From: Elusimicrobiota bacterium
GTDB taxonomy: Bacteria; Elusimicrobiota; Elusimicrobia; UBA1565; UBA9628
DNA: 63,601 bases
NCBI GenBank assembly: GCA_016207605.1
Contig: JACQPJ010000023.1
Coordinates: 1 to 63,601 of the forward strand
Reading direction: 5' to 3'
Shown here one piece after another: positions 24,236-33,002 of this stretch; the first letter of the stretch is position 1; every line of letters begins with the position of its first letter. Position numbers and translations under genes: made by a program. Below the pieces are notes generated by a model, which was given only the letters and a program-made list of their open reading frames with translations, had not been told where the DNA came from and made no database searches.

Positions 24236-25268
24236 GCAGGCCGTCGAGCGCGGACCAAGCCTCGTCGACGGCCGCCAGGCGGTTGGGGGTGTCGACGATC
24301 CGGTGGCCGGGCAGATGACCGTAGCCGAAGCGCCAGGGCTCGGTGTGGCTGAAGAGCTCGACGGTGGGCGTTCCGACCGCGACGGCCAAGTGCATGGGGC
24401 CGGCGTCGGCCGTGAGCACGGCGCGCGCGTTGGCGAGGGCGGCGGCGAAGCCGCGCAGGGCAAGCGCGGGCGCGACGACGACGCCCGCGGGGAGCGTCCG
24501 GCCGGCCAGGAGCCCGCGCTCGGCGGGGCCGCCGAAGAGCGCGGCCTTTCGGCCGGAGCGCGCGAGACGTCCGGCCAGCTCCAGGAACCAGCTTGCGTCC
24601 AGGCGCTTTTGGTCGCGGCCGCCCAAAAACAGCGCGACCGACTCGGCGTCGAGCCCCCAGCGTTTCCAGAGGCGCCCCCCCTCCTCGCGCTCGCCGGGTC
24701 CCCAATGCCACTCCGCGCGCAGGTCCGCGTCGGGGAGCAGGGCCGCGCCGGGCGCGGCGCGGCGCACGAGGCGCGCGAGGTTGGCGGTCTCGTGGGCGCG
24801 TTCGGCCGGGACGGGGACGAGGTCGTCGAGGAACTTCGCCGCGTCGCCGCGGTCGAAGCCGATCCGGCGGCCCGCTCCGGAGAGCGCGGTGCAGACGGCG
24901 CCCGACAGGGAGAAGGCGTGCTGGGGCGAAAAATCGATGGCCAGGTCGTAGCCTCGCCGCCATAGGCCCGGCAGGGCGGCCGCGGTCAGGAGCTCGTCGG
25001 CGCAGGGGTTGAACTTGAGCGCCTCGCCGTAGCGGCCGGAGAGCAGGACCTCCACGCGGGCCCCCGGGAACGCCGTCTTGAGCAGCCGCAGGGAGGGCGT
25101 CAGCAGGAGCAGGTTGCCCAGGCGCGCGTCCCGGCGCACGGCCAGGACGCGGCGCACGCGGGCCGGGTCGAGGGGCCCCTCGGGCCGCCGCGGCCGCGGC
25201 AGGAGCCGCACGAGCGAGGCGCGCAGAAGCGCCTTGCCGCCCCGCTCCAGCCCCTTGGCGAACTCCAT
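24201..25268 (-). CDS. glycosyltransferase family 9 (heptosyltransferase-like)
   Basis: 355 residues with 'RRDARLGNLLLLTPSLRLLKTAFPGA' at the N-terminal acceptor half and 'TADAGPMHLAVAVGTPTVELFSHTEP' at the donor site, both typical of GT9. It is a distinct paralogue of the convergent gene. A leaderless start is likely: TAGAAT, 7 nt, ATG, no ribosome site. Confidence 0.88.
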   Translation of the reverse strand: MEFAKGLERGGKALLRASLVRLLPRPRRPEGPLDPARVRRVLAVRRDARLGNLLLLTPSLRLLKTAFPGARVEVLLSGRYGEALKFNPCADELLTAAALPGLWRRGYDLAIDFSPQHAFSLSGAVCTALSGAGRRIGFDRGDAAKFLDDLVPVPAERAHETANLARLVRRAAPGAALLPDADLRAEWHWGPGEREEGGRLWKRWGLDAESVALFLGGRDQKRLDASWFLELAGRLARSGRKAALFGGPAERGLLAGRTLPAGVVVAPALALRGFAAALANARAVLTADAGPMHLAVAVGTPTVELFSHTEPWRFGYGHLPGHRIVDTPNRLAAVDEAWSALDGLLRYPAAGRRAP

Positions 25269-25301
25269 TGGCGCGATTCTACCAGTTTGTATAATTGGGC
25301 C
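25269..25301. promoter_or_regulatory. divergent overlapping promoters, both leaderless
   Basis: TAGAAT at 25281-25276 (minus) is 7 nt from the GT9 ATG, and TATAAT at 25290-25295 (plus) is 6 nt from the hydratase GTG. Only 33 bp separate the two start codons, so both transcripts would begin at or next to the first codon. Confidence 0.6.
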
Positions 25302-26075
25302 GTGAGGCTCGTCTCCCTGCGCACCGAGGCCGCGGTCACGACCATCACGCTGGAGCGCCCCGAGGCCCTCAACGCCCTCTCCGAGCCCCTGGCCCGCGGC
25401 TTCGCCGCGGCCGTCGCCCGGGCGCGGCGGGAGGCGTCCAAGGTCGTCGTCGTCCAGGGCGCGGGCCGCGCCTTCTGCGCGGGCGGCGACCTGGCCTTCA
25501 TCGCGGCCAACCGCCGGCGGGCGGCCGCGGACCTGGCGCCCCGGATGCGGCGCTTCTACGGCAGCTTCCTGTCCGTGCGCGAACTGCCCCAGGTCACCAT
25601 CGCCAAGGTCCAGGGCGCGGCCGTGGGCGCGGGGCTGTGCCTGGCCCTGGCCTGCGACCTGCGCGCGGTCGCGCCGGAGGCGCGGCTGGGCTTCAACTTC
25701 GTGCGCCTGGGCTTGAACCCGGGCATGGCCGCCTGGCCCCTGGCCCGCGCCGTCCTGGGCGAGGCGCGGGCGCGCGAGCTCCTGTTCACGGGCCGGTTTT
25801 TCTCGGGGCGCGACCTGCTGGCCTGGGGCGGGGCGAGCGCCTCCGGCCCCGCGGGCCCGCGGCTGGACGCGGCCTGCGCGCGGCTGGCCCGTTCGGCCGC
25901 CGCGGGCTCGGGCGCGGCCCTGCGCGCGCTGAAGGCCGAGACGCGCCTGCGCGAGGATCTGGCTCCTTTCCTGGACTTCGAGTCGCGCGGCCAGGCGCGC
26001 GCCTTCCTCTCCCCCGACCTCGCCGAGGGCCTGGCGGCCGCGCGCGAACGCAGGGCCCCGCGCTTCGACGCCTGA
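25302..26075 (+). CDS. enoyl-CoA hydratase/isomerase family protein
   Basis: 257 residues from GTG 25302. Crotonase-fold landmarks: 'VTTITLERPEALNALS', oxyanion-hole FCAGGDLAFI, and GAAVGAGLCLALACDLR. The usual catalytic Glu region (P-E-x4-G..P..GG) reads 'NFVRLGLNPGMAAW', so the standard general-base Glu pair may be changed and the reaction is uncertain (hydratase, isomerase or a CoA thioester hydrolase). Located between unrelated genes. Confidence 0.82.
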   Translation: MRLVSLRTEAAVTTITLERPEALNALSEPLARGFAAAVARARREASKVVVVQGAGRAFCAGGDLAFIAANRRRAAADLAPRMRRFYGSFLSVRELPQVTIAKVQGAAVGAGLCLALACDLRAVAPEARLGFNFVRLGLNPGMAAWPLARAVLGEARARELLFTGRFFSGRDLLAWGGASASGPAGPRLDAACARLARSAAAGSGAALRALKAETRLREDLAPFLDFESRGQARAFLSPDLAEGLAAARERRAPRFDA

Positions 26076-26084
26076 CCCGGAGCT

Positions 26085-26122
26085 GGGTCCAAAGTCCTAG
26101 GCCCTCCTGGGCCTTTGGGCCC
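26085..26122. repeat. inverted pair of the TAGGACTTT / GGGCCTTTGGGCCC motif
   Basis: TAGGACTTTGGACCC on the minus strand (26099-26085) faces GGGCCTTTGGGCCC (26109-26122). The transcript could form a hairpin between GGGTCC and GGGCCC. It lies 37 bp before the next ATG. Confidence 0.6.
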
Positions 26123-26158
26123 TTACGAAGGCTTGGGCGGACTGTTATTCTATTATCC

Positions 26159-27739
26159 ATGCGTAAAAGGATGGCGGAGCCGATCGGCGGAGCGCTCTGG
26201 GCGGGCTTCCTCCTGCTCTGGTCGCCGGGCGCTTCCTTCGCGGACGGGCCGGTCGCCCTCGTGTCCGAGGCGCGCACGGACTCTCAACAGACGACGCCTC
26301 AGCCGGCGGAGCAGGTCGAGTTTCCCGCCGCCAATTGTCCCAAAAAGAACACGAAAGAAGAGATGACCTCAGCCGTCGCCGACATCATCAAGGCCCCGAG
26401 GACCCCGGAGCACGGCGCCTTCAGCAAAGAGACGAATTACCTGAGCCCGCAAGGCTTCTTGGCTTTTTGCCTCGCCCAGGTCCAAAAGAATACCGATCCC
26501 GCCTCGGCGAAGAAAAATCTCTTTGCGATCATCAACGAGGCCCGGATCGAAGTGGGCCCGCACAAATATCAATCGAATCCCTATTCCTACATGAGCATGT
26601 CCGCCGCGCTGCGCAAGCAGCCGGGCCTCGACAAGTTCTGGGGAGAGGCCCTGCGCTGGGAAAGCAACAGGGACTATCTCGCATGGCAAAAGACGGGCCG
26701 CGTTCCCCCCAGACCCGGCCGGCCCGAGCCGATCGAGGGCTCGATCGAGGCGGCATGGCGCCGGCAGCACCCGGTCCTGGCGCGGGCCGCCAAGGCGCCG
26801 GAACCCAAAGCCGCCGCCGCGCCGTCGCGCGCGCCCGCGCGGCTCTCGTCCCGGGGCGGCGGTTACGCGCGCTCCCGATACGACGGCAGTGACGGCGGCA
26901 CGGCGGGACAAGGCGGCCAGGGAGGCGCGGCGGCGGAACCCGCTCCGCAGGTCTTCGCCTACGACGGGGGCAAGGGAGTTTTTTGGCGGACTCCGAAGGG
27001 GTGGACTGAAAAAAACCAGGGCGGCACGGCCCATTTTACCGCGAGCGGTGAGAGCTCGAAATACTACGAACTGCGCGATGAGAAAAGAAAACTTTCCGTC
27101 TGGCTTCCCAAGAAAGGAGGCGAATCCCTCTTTCGCCGCGACGGCGAGGCGAGTCCCCGCCCTCTTGGCTATAACGTCAAGCCCCGCGCTCCGCTGACGT
27201 ATTCCTTTGACAACCCCAGTTCTAAGGGGGTTTATAAAGAGAATGGGCCGGGAAGCTGGTCCGAGCAAGGAACCAACAAGACGAAGGGGGCAGGCTATAA
27301 GCTTGCCCTTAAGGAAGTCGGACGCGACAAGAGGGAGCTCCGGCTGGTCGATGCCGATGCCAATCTCTACAAGCTTCCTTTGGGGGGAGGGAAAGCCTAT
27401 TATAGGCCAAGGACAAAATGGGAGCCGCATAGGGTTATCGTCCCGCCGGCCGGCAAGAAGTCGCCCCTAAAACTGCGGCAAGTCGGCAGCGGAGTTTATG
27501 AGCCGAAAGCGCGCGGAGAAGCGAAATGGTGGAGGTGGACTTCAGCGGATGGGAAAGAATACGAAGACTACGCCGAAATTGAACGCAAGAATGGGACGAT
27601 CACGCTGCTGCTCGGGCCGACGGGCGATACATTCCGAGTTCCTTTGAAAGGCGGACAAAGCTATTTGCTTGGCGGGGGATTTTTGCAGGAGGACGGCAAA
27701 GTCTTTCCAAAGCGCGTCAAAGGCAGGTCCGGGCGGTAG
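26159..27739 (+). CDS. exported protein with three beta-rich internal repeats
   Basis: 526 residues from ATG 26159 (TATTCT, 7 nt, ATG). Signal peptide 1-29, a helical domain (about 60-190), a low-complexity Gly/Ser/Arg linker (about 225-265), then three units of about 65-75 residues each shaped GV(F/Y)..W...(Y)..L..........LP..GG..Y.R, beginning near 273, 360 and 440. The repeats look like small beta-domains. Lower GC in the C-terminal third. No family recognised. Confidence 0.72.
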   Translation: MRKRMAEPIGGALWAGFLLLWSPGASFADGPVALVSEARTDSQQTTPQPAEQVEFPAANCPKKNTKEEMTSAVADIIKAPRTPEHGAFSKETNYLSPQGFLAFCLAQVQKNTDPASAKKNLFAIINEARIEVGPHKYQSNPYSYMSMSAALRKQPGLDKFWGEALRWESNRDYLAWQKTGRVPPRPGRPEPIEGSIEAAWRRQHPVLARAAKAPEPKAAAAPSRAPARLSSRGGGYARSRYDGSDGGTAGQGGQGGAAAEPAPQVFAYDGGKGVFWRTPKGWTEKNQGGTAHFTASGESSKYYELRDEKRKLSVWLPKKGGESLFRRDGEASPRPLGYNVKPRAPLTYSFDNPSSKGVYKENGPGSWSEQGTNKTKGAGYKLALKEVGRDKRELRLVDADANLYKLPLGGGKAYYRPRTKWEPHRVIVPPAGKKSPLKLRQVGSGVYEPKARGEAKWWRWTSADGKEYEDYAEIERKNGTITLLLGPTGDTFRVPLKGGQSYLLGGGFLQEDGKVFPKRVKGRSGR

Positions 27740-27872
27740 AAAGCGCCGTCTTCAGCGACGGGCGAAGACGCCGGCGCAGCGGCGGTACTTGTCGAGGGGC
27801 TCCCGGCGCGGGATCAGCCGGGACGGCGCGTCGAACTTCCGGCCCAAGAGGCGATAAGATATCATACCGGCA

Positions 27873-28220
27873 ATGGGAATTCGATTGTTGAAAAACTCCG
27901 TGGATTTGATCGAAGTCGCGTCATGGGCGAAGGATGAATTCGGCGACATGATCAAGGCCGCGGTGGACGTTGAGCGCGGGGTGCTGGCGATCGGGGGCGG
28001 CCTGCACTCGGATGAAGAAGCGATGCTCCTGGAGGACGGCTCCCGGCAGGAGCACGTCTGGGGCATCAACTTCTATCCGGAGAAGGCGGCGGAGGAGAGA
28101 GTGGAATTCGACTCCATGATCAACGTCCGGCCCGCGCAGGGCAACCGCTCGCGCGGGGTGGAGAAGCCGGAGATTCGGGCCCGCATTCTCCAGGTCGTGC
28201 GGGAGCGCATCCGGTCTTGA
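27873..28220 (+). CDS. DUF5674 family protein
   Basis: 115 residues with 'FGDMIKAAVDVERGVLAIGGGLHSDEEAMLLEDGSRQE', 'WGINFYP' and 'FDSMINVRPAQGNRSRGVE', the conserved blocks of DUF5674. Function unknown. Leaderless start likely: TATCAT (27860-27865), 7 nt, ATG. Followed 2 bp later by the small gene below. Confidence 0.85.
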   Translation: MGIRLLKNSVDLIEVASWAKDEFGDMIKAAVDVERGVLAIGGGLHSDEEAMLLEDGSRQEHVWGINFYPEKAAEERVEFDSMINVRPAQGNRSRGVEKPEIRARILQVVRERIRS

Positions 28221-28222
28221 GC

Positions 28223-28549
28223 ATGGTCTTCCATCCTGATTTGGCCGCGGGCGGCTGGGCCCGGCTGTCCTTGATGGAGCAGCTGGGAAACGTGGGCAGC
28301 GAGGTGAGCCGGGCGGCGCGGTGGAAGGACAAGGACCCCAAGTTGTACGAGGGCGCGGTGCTTCGCGGTCTGGAGCTGATGGATTTCACTATCCGGGATG
28401 CGCGCTGGAAGGGACGCTTGAAGGAGCTGACGCGCGCGCGGGAGATGATGTGCGACGCCTGGCTCGGAGGGCGCGAGTACGGGACGACGTGGGAGGGCTT
28501 GGACCGCTACTTTTTTCATTTTGCCGTGGCCGCGAGACTGAGCAGATAA
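28223..28549 (+). CDS. conserved small helical protein next to DUF5674
   Basis: 108 residues from ATG 28223. 'SLMEQLGNVGSEVSRAARWKDKDPKLYEGAVLRGLELMDFTIRD' then 'WKGRLKELTRAREMMCDA' and 'YFFHFAVAARLSR' form an all-helical protein seen next to DUF5674 in other genomes, as far as I recall. Function not known. The pair is likely one operon. Confidence 0.65.
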   Translation: MVFHPDLAAGGWARLSLMEQLGNVGSEVSRAARWKDKDPKLYEGAVLRGLELMDFTIRDARWKGRLKELTRAREMMCDAWLGGREYGTTWEGLDRYFFHFAVAARLSR

Positions 28550-28571
28550 GCCGAGCCCGAAGGGTCGAGAC

Positions 28572-29570
28572 CTAGCCGGCGAGCGCGAGGAGCCGGTAGG
28601 CGAGCGCCGCGGTGAGCGCGGCGCAGGGAATGGTCAGCACCCAGGCCCAGACGATGCGTCCCGCCACCCCCCAGCGCACCGCCGAGAGCCGCCGGGTCGA
28701 GCCGACCCCCACGATCGCGCCCGTGATCGTGTGCGTGGTGGAGACGGGGATGCCGGCCAGCGAGCAGATCATGATGGAGAGGCCCGCGCCGGCCTCGGCG
28801 CAGAAGCCTCCCACGGGTTTGAGCTTGGTCACCTTGTTGCCCATGGTGTGGACGATCTTCCAGCCGCCCATCAGCGTGCCCAGGGAGATGGCCAGGTGGC
28901 AGGAGAGCACGACCCAGTAGGGCACGTAGAACTTGTCGCCGAGCAGTCCGTTGGAGAAGAGCAGGACGGCGATGAGGCCCATGGTCTTTTGCGCGTCGTT
29001 GGCGCCGTGCGAGAGGCTGTAGAGGGCGGCCGAGAGCATCTGTCCGACGCGGAACGTCCGATCCACCTGGCTCGGGGAGCGGCGGCGGAACAGCCAGAAC
29101 ACGGCGATCATCAGGGAGAAGCCGAAGAGCAGGCCGATCAGGGGCGAGAGGAAGATGAAGGCGACCGTGATCTTGAGCTTGTGGTACTGGAGGCAGGCCG
29201 TTCCCGCCTTGGCCAGCCCCGCGCCGATCATCCCGCCGATCAGGGCGTGCGAGGAGGAGACCGGGATGCCGAACACGATCGTGATCCAGTCCCAAAGGCC
29301 GGCCCCGACCAGGGCGGCCGCGACCACGGCGGTGTCCACCACGCGCGGATCCACCAGGCCCTTGCCGATGGTGTCGGCGACGTGCACGCCGAAGCCGAAG
29401 GCGGCGACGAAATTGAAGAAGGCGGCCCAGACCACGGCCTGGCGCGGGGAGAGAACGCGCGTCGACACCACGGTCGCGATGGAGTTGGCGGCGTCGTGCA
29501 TGCCGTTGAGGAAGTCGAACACGTAGGCCAGCGCGACGACGGCCAGGACGGAGGCGGGGACGTGGCCCAC
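28572..29570 (-). CDS. PiT-family inorganic phosphate transporter
   Basis: 332 residues, about ten membrane helices. The duplicated PiT signatures are present: 'FDFLNGMHDAANSIATVV' near the N terminus, 'SLSHGANDAQKTMG' in the middle and 'GIPVSTTHTITGAIVGVG' near the end. It is a low-affinity proton- or sodium-coupled phosphate permease. GTG start, 4 bp after the DUF47 gene. Confidence 0.93.
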   Translation of the reverse strand: MGHVPASVLAVVALAYVFDFLNGMHDAANSIATVVSTRVLSPRQAVVWAAFFNFVAAFGFGVHVADTIGKGLVDPRVVDTAVVAAALVGAGLWDWITIVFGIPVSSSHALIGGMIGAGLAKAGTACLQYHKLKITVAFIFLSPLIGLLFGFSLMIAVFWLFRRRSPSQVDRTFRVGQMLSAALYSLSHGANDAQKTMGLIAVLLFSNGLLGDKFYVPYWVVLSCHLAISLGTLMGGWKIVHTMGNKVTKLKPVGGFCAEAGAGLSIMICSLAGIPVSTTHTITGAIVGVGSTRRLSAVRWGVAGRIVWAWVLTIPCAALTAALAYRLLALAG

Positions 29571-29574
29571 GGCG

Positions 29575-30201
29575 TCAGGCCTGCTTGACCAGGATCGTCT
29601 CCAGGGTGTGCGCGACGTCCTCGCACTTGTCGATGGCCTGCTCCACGGTTTCGTAGATCTCCTTCCACTTGATGACCTCGAGCGGGTCAGGCCGGCCTTG
29701 GAAGAGCTTGCCGAGCGCGGCGCCGTGGGCGTGGTCGCCGGCGTTCTCCAGCCGGTTGACCTCGATGCAATAGTCCATGACGCGCCGCGACCGCTCCGGA
29801 TGCCTGAGCTCGGCGACGGCCTTGCGCACGTTCTCGGTCGCCTGCCAGAGGATGTCGCAGAGCTGGATCAGCTCGTCGCTGGAGCGCTCGATGCGGAAGA
29901 GGAGCATGCGCTGGCCCACGGACTCGATCAGGTCCACGACGGAGTCGAGCTCGCTGGCCAGCTCCCGGATGTCCTCGCGGTCGAAGGGGGTGATGAAGGT
30001 GCGGTTGAGCCGGTCGTAGATCTCGTGGCAGGTGATGTCGGCCTCTTGCTCGATCTCGCGCAGGCGTTCGAAGGAGGCCGGCTCCAGGCTCCATTGGAGG
30101 GCCATCTCCTTGAAGGTCTTGGCCGCCTTCACGTTGTGGGCGGCCTGGGCGTCGAACAGTTCGAAGAATTTTTCTTCCGTGGGGATGAGTCTTAGAGCCA
30201 T
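29575..30201 (-). CDS. DUF47 (PhoU-like) regulator of PiT transport
   Basis: 208 residues, all helical, with 'EEKFFELFDAQAAHNV', 'REIEQEADITCHEIYDRLNRTFITPFDREDI' and 'RLENAGDHAHGAALGKLF', the DUF47/YkaA pattern of two PhoU-like halves. Usually paired with PiT and thought to modulate it. AGGAGGGACC precedes the ATG, and a GCGGGCCG-gact-CGGCCCGC hairpin sits just upstream of that. Confidence 0.88.
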   Translation of the reverse strand: MALRLIPTEEKFFELFDAQAAHNVKAAKTFKEMALQWSLEPASFERLREIEQEADITCHEIYDRLNRTFITPFDREDIRELASELDSVVDLIESVGQRMLLFRIERSSDELIQLCDILWQATENVRKAVAELRHPERSRRVMDYCIEVNRLENAGDHAHGAALGKLFQGRPDPLEVIKWKEIYETVEQAIDKCEDVAHTLETILVKQA

Positions 30202-30206
30202 GGTCC

Positions 30207-30228
30207 CTCCTGCGGGCCGAGTCCGGCC
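30207..30228 (-). promoter_or_regulatory. stem-loop immediately upstream of the DUF47 ribosome site
   Basis: A perfect GC-rich 8-bp stem (GCGGGCCG / CGGCCCGC) with a 4-nt loop in the leader, abutting the AGGAGG. It may limit access to the ribosome site. TATCTT lies upstream as a possible -10. Confidence 0.4.
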
Positions 30229-30333
30229 CGCGGCGCACAGAAGATAGCGCTTCGGGGGTCCCCGGACAAGCCCCGCGCGCGCCGCCCAGCGCCGGCGTTG
30301 ACGCGGCGCGCGGCGAAATGGTCCCATGTCGCC

Positions 30334-31017
30334 GTGGCTCGGGAGAAAATCCTGGTCGTCGAGGACGACGCCAACATCGTCAAGCTTCTGCGCTACAACC
30401 TGGAAAAGGAGGGCTGGCGCGTCGTGGCCGCGGCCGACGGAGAGGCGGGGCTGGCCGCCCTGCGCCGGGAGCGCCCCGACCTCGTCGTCCTGGACGCCAT
30501 GCTTCCCAAGCTCGACGGCTTCGAGCTGCTCAAGCTCGCCCGCCGGGAGTTTCGCGCGCCCGTGCTCATGCTGACCGCGCGCAAGGAGGAGGTGGACCGC
30601 GTGCTCGGCCTGGAGCTGGGCGCCGACGACTACGTGACCAAGCCCTTCAGCGTGCGCGAGTTCTGCGCCCGCGTGAAGGCTCTTCTGCGCCGCGCCGCCG
30701 CGCCCGAGGCCGCCTCGGGCGGGGTCCTGCGCGCGGGCGGCGTCGAGCTCGACTACGAGCGCTACGAGGCGCGCGTGCGCGGCAAGGCCGTCGCGCTGAC
30801 GTCCAAGGAGTTCGAGTTCCTCAAGGTCCTCCTGCAGGCCGGGGGGCGGGTCCTCTCCCGGGACCGCCTGCTGGAGAAGGTCTGGGGCTACGACCGCGCC
30901 CTCGACCTGGACACGCGCACCGTGGATCAGCACGTCGCGCGCCTGCGCGACAAGCTCGGCCCGGAGAGCGGCTTGGTGGCGACCGTCAAGAACGTCGGCT
31001 ACCGGCTCAAGGCGTGA
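30334..31017 (+). CDS. phoB: PhoB-like response regulator
   Basis: 227 residues from GTG 30334. Receiver domain with DD near the N terminus (VVEDDANIVK), phosphorylation Asp in VVLDAMLP, Lys in TKPFS; OmpR-type winged helix with 'LTSKEFEFLKVLLQAGGRVLSRDRLLEKVWGYD'. The best assignment is PhoB because it is divergent from PiT/DUF47 and the window has a Pho box; other OmpR regulators remain possible. Confidence 0.85.
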   Translation: MAREKILVVEDDANIVKLLRYNLEKEGWRVVAAADGEAGLAALRRERPDLVVLDAMLPKLDGFELLKLARREFRAPVLMLTARKEEVDRVLGLELGADDYVTKPFSVREFCARVKALLRRAAAPEAASGGVLRAGGVELDYERYEARVRGKAVALTSKEFEFLKVLLQAGGRVLSRDRLLEKVWGYDRALDLDTRTVDQHVARLRDKLGPESGLVATVKNVGYRLKA

Positions 31018-32063
31018 GCCGGGACGGCGCCGGGCCCGCTCTCGCGGCGGCCGTTCTCGATCAGATGGCCGAGGCCGTGGTCGCGGTGGACGCGGAGGGC
31101 CGCGTGCTCGTCGCCAACCCCGCGCTGTTCCGCCTGCTCGGCGTCGATCCCGACTCCGCGCGCGGCCGGCGCTACCCCGAGATCCTGCGCCACGCCGGCG
31201 CCGTCGAGCTGCTGGGCGCGGTGCTGGCCGGGGGCCGGCCGCTGGCGCGGGAGGTGAGGCTCTTCGCCCCCGAGGAGCTGATCTTCGACGCGCATGCCGC
31301 TCCCCTCGCCGAGAAGGGGCGGCCGGCGGGCGCGGTCCTGGTCCTGCACGACATCACGCGCATGCGCCGCTTGGAGCAGATGCGCCGCGACTTCGTCGCC
31401 AACGTGAGCCACGAGCTGCGCACGCCGCTGGCCTCCATCAAGGGCTTCACCGAGACCCTGCTGGCGGGCGCGGTGAAGGACCGCGAGAACCGCGTCGGCT
31501 TCCTGCGCACCATCGAGGAGCAGGCCGACCGCCTCACCCAGCTCGTCGACGACCTCCTCGACCTCTCGGCCATCGAGTCCGGGCACCGCCCGCCCCGCCT
31601 GGCGCCGACGGACCTGGAGGCGGCCCTGGAGGAGGCCGCGGCGGCCTTCGCCCGCGCCGCGGCCGAGCGCGGCGTGCGCCTCGAGCGGCGCCCGTCGGAG
31701 GGCCTGCCCCCGGCGCTTGCGGACCGCGACCAGCTGCGGCAAGTGCTGGCCAACCTCCTCGACAACGCCATCAAGTACACCGAGCCCGGCGGGCGCGTCG
31801 AGCTGTCGGCCGAGCGCTGGGAGAGCGGGCTGCGCGTGTCCGTCCAGGACACCGGCGTGGGCATCCCGGAGGCCGGCCTGCCCCGGGTCTTCGAGCGCTT
31901 CTATCGCGCCGACAAGGCGCGCTCGCGGGAGGCCGGCGGTACCGGCCTGGGGCTGGCCATCGTCAAGCACCTGGTCGAGGCGCAGGGCGGAGCCGTCTCG
32001 GTCGAGAGCCGGCGCCCGGGCGGCTCGACGTTCCGCTTCACTTTGCCCGCGGCCGCGGCTTAA
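31014..32063 (+). CDS. phoR: PhoR-like sensor histidine kinase without membrane helices
   Basis: 349 residues from GTG 31014, overlapping the regulator stop (GTGA). PAS domain (about 15-115), HisKA with NVSHELRTPLASIKG (His near 138), HATPase with NLLDNAIKYTEP, DTGVGI and GGTGLGLAIVK. Canonical PhoR has N-terminal membrane helices; none are seen, so it would be cytosolic and could only sense phosphate through partners such as PhoU/Pst. Confidence 0.85.
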   Translation: MSRDGAGPALAAAVLDQMAEAVVAVDAEGRVLVANPALFRLLGVDPDSARGRRYPEILRHAGAVELLGAVLAGGRPLAREVRLFAPEELIFDAHAAPLAEKGRPAGAVLVLHDITRMRRLEQMRRDFVANVSHELRTPLASIKGFTETLLAGAVKDRENRVGFLRTIEEQADRLTQLVDDLLDLSAIESGHRPPRLAPTDLEAALEEAAAAFARAAAERGVRLERRPSEGLPPALADRDQLRQVLANLLDNAIKYTEPGGRVELSAERWESGLRVSVQDTGVGIPEAGLPRVFERFYRADKARSREAGGTGLGLAIVKHLVEAQGGAVSVESRRPGGSTFRFTLPAAAA

Positions 32064-32983
32064 GCCCCGCCCAGTTCGGGGGCGGCGTCCTGGTCCGGGG
32101 CGGCCGGCTTGACCCGCTCGATCTGGACGCGGCCCTGGGCGTCCACCTTGACGCCGTGATGGCGCTTGAGCTCGCCCAGAACTTCCTCGGGGGTGAAGCC
32201 CTGGGAGCCGGCGCGGTTCTTGATGTCGTTGAGCAGGGTCTTGAGCCGGGAGGGCACGTCCTTGATCCGCTGGAGCCGCGCGGCGTAGGTCCAGGCCACC
32301 TCGGCGAGGGTCTTGCCTCCGGCCTTGCGTGGCTCGTCGGAGGGCGGAGGAGGAGTCTCCGCCGCGGGCGCCGGCTCGGCCCGGGAGGGCCGGGCCCGTC
32401 CTCGTCCGCCGCCTCGCCGCGCGCCGGAGCGTCCGCCGCGCCGCGCGCCTCGGCGGGAGCGGGCCGCGGGAGCCTCGACGGCCTCCTCGAGCGCCTCCCG
32501 CGCCATCTGCTCGGCGTCGGGATGCGAGGTCCAGATCACGGCCACGCGTCCCAGGCGCTGGAGCTCCGCGGCCATGGCCGAGAGGGTGGCGTCGTTGGTG
32601 ACCATCAGGAAGGGGATGTGGTGCGGGAGCGTGGCGTGGAGCATGCCCGCGTGCAGGGACATCACGAAATCCGCGGCGTTGGCCCCGCCGCGCGGCGAGA
32701 CCACGGTCGCGCAGTGCGGCAGGGCGCCGAGCTTGCGCTCCAGCGTGCGCGGCATCTTGGCCCCCGGGCGCAGGAACACGCGCACCAGCGTGTGCCGCGT
32801 GACGGTCGCGGTCGGCGGAACGTGCGGGTCGTTGTCGCCGTCGATCAGCAGGACGGAGTCCACGGGGGCCGGCGGCGGGACGGAGGAGTCGGGGTTGCCG
32901 GCCGTCGCGGCGGCGATGTCCGCGGCGGAGAGCTCGGGGGCGGCGGGCGCCTCGCCCGCGGCTTCGGTTTCGTTGTCGTTCAT
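32060..32983 (-). CDS. NYN/PIN-like RNase with Arg-rich linker
   Basis: 307 residues. 'VDSVLLIDGDNDPHVPP' begins an NYN (PIN-fold) domain at about 40-165 whose acidic residues continue with 'ADFVMSLHAGML' and 'FLMVTNDATL'. Then a basic Arg/Gly linker (about 180-205) and a C-terminal helical domain with 'RLKTLLNDIKNRAGSQGFTPEEVLGELKRHHGVKV', possibly an OST-HTH-like RNA-binding module. Likely RNA-processing. Start 9 nt after TATACT; convergent with phoR by 4 bp. Confidence 0.7.
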   Translation of the reverse strand: MNDNETEAAGEAPAAPELSAADIAAATAGNPDSSVPPPAPVDSVLLIDGDNDPHVPPTATVTRHTLVRVFLRPGAKMPRTLERKLGALPHCATVVSPRGGANAADFVMSLHAGMLHATLPHHIPFLMVTNDATLSAMAAELQRLGRVAVIWTSHPDAEQMAREALEEAVEAPAARSRRGARRGGRSGARRGGGRGRARPSRAEPAPAAETPPPPSDEPRKAGGKTLAEVAWTYAARLQRIKDVPSRLKTLLNDIKNRAGSQGFTPEEVLGELKRHHGVKVDAQGRVQIERVKPAAPDQDAAPELGGA

Positions 32984-33002
32984 GATTGTCCCAGTATAGC
33001 AG

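Noticed and set aside
27873..28549. Toxin-antitoxin pair
   Set aside because: The two small genes are adjacent, but DUF5674 and its neighbour show no toxin or antitoxin motifs.
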